DNA of 64,000 nt from Pseudoips prasinana (Eukaryota > Arthropoda > Insecta > Lepidoptera > Nolidae), in the NCBI GenBank assembly GCA_951640165.1, contig OX621240.1, positions 5,592,713 through 5,656,712 of the forward strand, written 5' to 3'. Positions 60,700 through 64,000 of the stretch are shown here, one piece after another. The stretch's first letter is position 1; the number at the start of each line of letters is the position of its first letter. The notes below the pieces were generated by a model. It ran no database searches, was not told where the DNA came from, and saw nothing but the letters and a program-made list of their open reading frames with translations. The position numbers and the translations under genes are program-made.

Positions 60700-61495
60700 T
60701 TGATAAAGATAAAGATTATTTATTTGTCAAAAAATGTGTTTACATACAAAATAAAGCATGCAAGATCTTAAAAAAAAGGTATCTAAAGTCCGAACATGTT
60801 TTACCTGTCGAGGCATACAAATTTTAATTTTATTTTACATCAATATAAAAATATTAAATCAAAACAGTCATTATAGTCTATTAATCGTACAGTATACATA
60901 TTTAAAATTGCAGTATTAAATTCCAGGAAAATATAAATTAAAAACAATGTCAAAAAGTATCCATCAAGAAGTAATTTATATTATATAGTATTTTACATAA
61001 ATATAAAAATAATGAATTAAAAATTAACAAATATATTAAAGTGTACATATTTAAAATTACAGTATTAAATTTCATGAAAATATAAATTAAAAAAGGTATC
61101 CGTCAAGAAGTCATTTATATTATAGTAACACTTGTCTGTTAATAAATGTCGAATCGTTTTTTTAAATAAATTTGCTTTATTTTATTGTACAATCTAGGAG
61201 CCATACAGGTAAAACTTTTCCCCATAATCGCCGTTTTTGCCGAGTGTAGGCAAAGTTGGCTTTTGTCACGTCTGTTACGCGGAAAGGTGTCAGATAGTCG
61301 TGGAAACAGGTGAGGGTTACATTTGACGAACGATGCAACTTCAAAAATATACAGGGATGGTAGAGTTAATAATTTATATTTTTAAAATAATGGTCTACAG
61401 CTTTCCGTCGATTCTAAATTAAACATAGCCCTTATACACTTTTTTGGGCCTTGAATACTGCCCATAGAAGGGAAACCTATTTTTTTATTTTAATC
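60700..61495 (-). pseudogene. 5'-truncated LINE with duplicated 3' UTR
   Basis: Minus-strand frame from about 61490 to the stop at 61139: KKCIRAMFNLESTESCRPLF, one stop, YKLLTLPSLYIFEVASFVK, then SAKTAIMGKSFTCMAPRLYN and KQIYLKKRFDIY. LLTLPSLYIxE and PRLYNKI are typical of Jockey/CR1-type C-termini. The AT-rich 3' UTR has two copies of a unit of about 150 bp (60893 and 61043 both read ACATATTTAAAATT(G/A)CAGT) and ends with TTTATC repeats at 60700-60722. Confidence 0.7.
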
Positions 61496-61661
61496 GATAT
61501 AATCAGTACTATAATAGCTGACACTTCACATTGAGAAACTCTTAGTATATATATAAATATATAATGTATACAAATACACAGTATACATATAACTCATCAA
61601 GGGAAGCGTGCGGTGAGGATGACGCGACTTACACGCTTTTTGCTTACTCACAAAGTACATA
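61496..61661. repeat. Left member of direct repeats flanking MITE-3
   Basis: 61600-61660 (GCGTGCGGTGAGGATGACGC, CACGCTTTTTGCTTACTCA) matches 62078-62145 across the MITE. The rest is unassigned AT-rich DNA. Confidence 0.6.
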
Positions 61662-62068
61662 TATACAACATGTAACGTAATTAACGCACACCCTCAAACT
61701 CCCCAATTAGAATATTGTGCTGTAATCGTAATACATACACTGAATTTTTAATTTAACATGTATATGCATTGTTATTTATTAAATTAGTTTCTTGGAATAA
61801 AGTTTATTTTTCTTTATTTTGTATTGAATGAGAATTTCTATGAATACAAATAAAACTGCGATTTAAAAGTGAACTTGACTTACACACACACTTACTTTGA
61901 CTTACGGTCCATTTCAATTTGTTTTGACTGTACAGGGTTAATATGACAATAATTTCCGTAGTTTTATTTATTTTGGAATAAAAAATTACCTATATTAAAA
62001 ATCGATTCTGTAAAGGATTCTAACAAACTATTTTCAGGGTGTGCGTTAATTAAGTTACATGTTGTATA
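61662..62068. mobile_element. MITE-3, copy 2
   Basis: Inverted ends TATACAACATGTAACGTAAT and, complemented, TATACAACATGTAACTTAAT, continuing TAACGCACACCCT, about 38 bp. The interior matches 17531-17898 and includes a 30-bp insertion with AATAAAGTTTATTTTTC. Confidence 0.85.
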
Positions 62069-62371
62069 CAAAGTGTACATATAGCGCATGGTATGCGTTC
62101 GGTAACGATGAAGCGAGTTTCACGCTTTTTGTTCACTCAAAAGTTCTCAGCGCGCCTAAAGATGTTTTCACTTCAAAAATTGGTTGAAAGTTGATGTCAC
62201 TCGAGACCATCGACAAGCGATAGCACGGATTTAATTATTATAACGATAAAACGAGTGTTTATTGTTTGCTGCCTCGATATACTCAGGCGCATGAATATAT
62301 TGTAAGAAGATTTGGTTTCATGGGTTGTTTCTTCGCAACATGCTAACGTCTTAATGGACAATAATAACTAG
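62069..62371. repeat. Right member of direct repeats, then spacer
   Basis: GCGTTCGGTAACGATGAAGC and CACGCTTTTTGTTCACTCA repeat 61600-61660. From 62150 on nothing is assigned. Confidence 0.6.
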
Positions 62372-62533
62372 TTGTTCTCACTGTGAGGTTAAGCAACTAG
62401 GCTCGTGGATATCCATAGATGGGTGACTGCCAAAGTGGTTTAATTTCTGAGCGTCTCCGTGCTTCGGAGGGCACGTTAAACTGTCGGTCCCGATTGTAGT
62501 CATTAGACAACAGTTGTTAAGCCATGTCAGAGG
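62372..62533 (+). repeat. S5 SINE, fused to SA
   Basis: CTCACTGTGAGGTTAAGCAA and TCCATAGATGGGTGACTGCC, then CGTGCTTCGGAGGGCACGTT, to GCCATGTCAGAGGC, where SA body begins without a gap. Confidence 0.7.
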
Positions 62534-62587
62534 CATGTATGTATATAAGTATGTATTTACAAAAGAAAAGTAGTACATGTAATATTA

Positions 62588-63869
62588 GGTCTTTACCTAT
62601 GAAATTGCCGTTCTGCAGTACTGGCCATTTCAAATCAAAATAATTTTTGTTTGGCTAAGAATTCTAATTTCAAATTAATTTTATTTTAAAAACATGGATT
62701 CTTTTTTCCAAAAGTAGTCATTTCTTTATTGATTAGTGTTACATTTTCATCGCATTTCAATCTTTTTCGTCATCATGGATACGTTAAAAATTCGAGTAAT
62801 TATGGAATATGAGTACCGTCGTGGCAGCAACGCGGCACAAGCGGCACGCAACATCAACGACGTTTACGGAGCTAACACTACAAACCAACGCACCACCTGT
62901 TATTGGTTTGCTCGCTTCCGTTCTGGAAATTTCGACCTGAAAAATGAACCTCGCGGTCGTCCGAAGACTTTGGTCGACAATGACGAATTAAAGGCGGTTG
63001 TGGAAGCTGATGATACACAATCTACGGCTGAATTAGCAGCAGCTTTCGACGTTAGCGTCAAAACAATATTGGTCCATTTGCGTCAAATTGGCAAGGTAAA
63101 AAAGCTTGACAAATGGGTGCCCCACGAACTCAATGATCGCCAGCGCGAAGTACGCGTCGAGACGTGCCTTGCACTGCTCAACAGACACACAAATGAAGGA
63201 ATTTTGAACCGCATTGTTACCTGCGATGAAAAATGGATTCTGTTTGATAACCGCAAGCGCTCAGCAAGTTGGTTGGATCCTGGTTCAGCACCTAAACAAT
63301 GCCCTAAACGAAAACTTACCCCTAGAAAAGTGATGGTCACTGTTTGGTGGTCTAGCGCCGGTGTGATTCATCACAGCTTCTTACCAAACGGGGTGAGCAT
63401 TACTGCAGATGTGTACTGTGAAGATCTGAGCACAATGATGGAGAAGCTGGCGCATCTCCAACCAGCATTGGTCAATCGCTCGTCTCCGCTGCTCCTGCAC
63501 GACAACGCGCGACCTCATACTGCACAGCAGACGGTCTCCAAGTTGCAAGAACTGGGGTTGGAAGCTCTCCGTCATCCGCCCTACTCACCAGACCTTGCGC
63601 CTACAGACTACTACTTTTTCCAGAATTTGGATAACTTCTTGGCGGGAAAAAAATTCAATACCCGAGAGGCAGTACAAAATGCCTTTGAAGAATTTGTTGC
63701 CTCCCGTCCAGCTGATTTCTTTAAGAAGGGCATCAATAAACTGCCACTGCGATGGCAAAGATGCATTGATTGCATGGGTGATTACTTCGATTAATACAAA
63801 TAAAAAAATTCATGAAAAAAATTCGTTTAAATTTTTTCATACAAAACGGCAATTTCATAGGTAAAGACC
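62588..63869 (+). mobile_element. Complete mariner element
   Basis: Perfect 25-bp terminal inverted repeats (62588-62612 and 63845-63869, outer bases GGTCTTTACC) with TA on each side (62586-62587, 63870-63871). 1282 bp with one intact transposase frame. Perfect ends and frame imply recent activity. Confidence 0.95.
62775..63794 (+). CDS. Mariner transposase, D,D34D
   Basis: Cut-and-paste transposase that binds the element's inverted repeats and moves it to TA sites. I take the ATG at 62775 (339 residues, typical for mariner; the frame is open 13 codons further up to 62736). The N-terminal two helix-turn-helix region covers residues about 5-110 (FRSGNFDLKNEPRGRP linker-like text, STAELAAAFDVSVKTILVHL). 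Then WVPHEL, the conserved mariner motif. Catalytic residues: D151 in VTCDEKW, D243 in LLLHDNARPH, and D278 in YSPDLAPTDYYFF, 34 residues apart, which defines the mariner D,D34D class. No stop, frameshift or missing catalytic residue. The minus frames at 63083 and 63381 are shadows. Confidence 0.96.
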   Translation: MDTLKIRVIMEYEYRRGSNAAQAARNINDVYGANTTNQRTTCYWFARFRSGNFDLKNEPRGRPKTLVDNDELKAVVEADDTQSTAELAAAFDVSVKTILVHLRQIGKVKKLDKWVPHELNDRQREVRVETCLALLNRHTNEGILNRIVTCDEKWILFDNRKRSASWLDPGSAPKQCPKRKLTPRKVMVTVWWSSAGVIHHSFLPNGVSITADVYCEDLSTMMEKLAHLQPALVNRSSPLLLHDNARPHTAQQTVSKLQELGLEALRHPPYSPDLAPTDYYFFQNLDNFLAGKKFNTREAVQNAFEEFVASRPADFFKKGINKLPLRWQRCIDCMGDYFD

Positions 63870-64000
63870 TATTATATCAGTTATCTGGTTCCCATAGTAC
63901 AAGCTCTGCTTAGTTTTGGATGAGATGGCCGTGTGTAAATAATGTCCCAGGATATTATATTATTATTATCTAGCTCAAATAAAGTTAACTTCACCAGAAT

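Larger units (their letters stand above)
62534..63972 (+). repeat. SA SINE split by mariner
   Basis: ATATAAGTATGTATTTACAA and AAAAGTAGTACATG, then the mariner, then TATCAGTTATCTGGTTCCCA, GATGGCCGTGTGTAAATAA and an ATT tail. The head is missing (S5 fusion). Confidence 0.85.

Overview
The window looks like AT-rich insect, most probably lepidopteran (moth or butterfly), nuclear DNA. The reasons are the mix of repeats: tRNA-headed SINEs ending in (ATT)n, short Helitrons opening TCTATACATATAAT and closing CTAG, RTE-type LINE tails ending in (ATG)n/(ATC)n, R1-type and CR1-type LINEs, a mariner, and many foldback MITEs. I found no host gene exon, no functional tRNA or rRNA gene, no CRISPR array and nothing prokaryotic. 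The density of nested insertions would suit a repeat-rich intergenic or intronic block, or a W chromosome. That placement is inference.

Only three reading frames look intact, all in transposable elements. A CR1-group LINE lies on the minus strand (about 18957-23825) with ORF1 (22924-23670) and a 973-residue endonuclease/reverse transcriptase ORF2 (19311-22232). A complete D,D34D mariner with perfect 25-bp inverted ends and a TA duplication occupies 62588-63869. Everything else coding is a broken LINE 3' end (1122-1790, 3425-3762, 8440-8640, 12879-12995, 34173-34541, 35074-35286, 45740-46266, 52140-52737, 55983-56201, 60700-61495). One 142-codon frame (56724-57152) is unrecognised.

Local family names used below. 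SA, SB, SC, SD and SF are SINEs with tRNA-like heads; SA, SB and SF share a central motif and a tail, and SC shares the central motif. S5 is a SINE with a 5S-rRNA-like head. RTE-a and RTE-b are LINE 3' tails. R-SINE is a unit of about 255 bp that begins TGCTGTGTGG and ends in an RTE-a-like tail. LINE-G is a LINE 3' UTR ending in an ATTTT-rich tract. Hel-1, Hel-2 and Hel-3 are Helitron families. Plus orientation of a SINE means head to tail along the + strand.

Layout. 0-5 kb: MITE nested in a poly(A) repeat, RNase H LINE fragment, LINE tails, hairpins. 5-13 kb: perfect 53-bp palindrome, RTE-a and R-SINE copies, GC-rich clusters, SD, Hel-2. 13-18 kb: long foldback element, a ten-copy 115-bp tandem array that grew across a SINE junction, a further SINE tandem duplication, then SD, SB, SC and a MITE. 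18-24 kb: the CR1 LINE. 24-36 kb: foldbacks, SINEs, Helitrons, an R1-clade LINE inserted in a SINE with a 13-bp duplication. 36-52 kb: MITE, nested SD-in-SA, a 430-bp Helitron inverted repeat, R-SINE split by a CR1 fragment, and an inverted repeat enclosing a degenerate hammerhead-like motif. 52-64 kb: TIR element holding a LINE fragment inside RTE-b, an inverted SC duplication, more nested SINEs and Helitrons, a two-copy MITE family and the mariner.

The genes do not form a pathway. They are independent mobile elements, and their nesting gives relative ages. The mariner, SD at 39690, R1 LINE at 34171, RTE-a at 49736 and 60034 and R-SINE at 6763 and 49220 are the younger layers with readable target duplications. 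I saw no clearly new functional system. The best candidates for novelty are SINE architecture (shared core under different heads, shared tail with an RTE LINE, 5S head) and structural rearrangements built from them.
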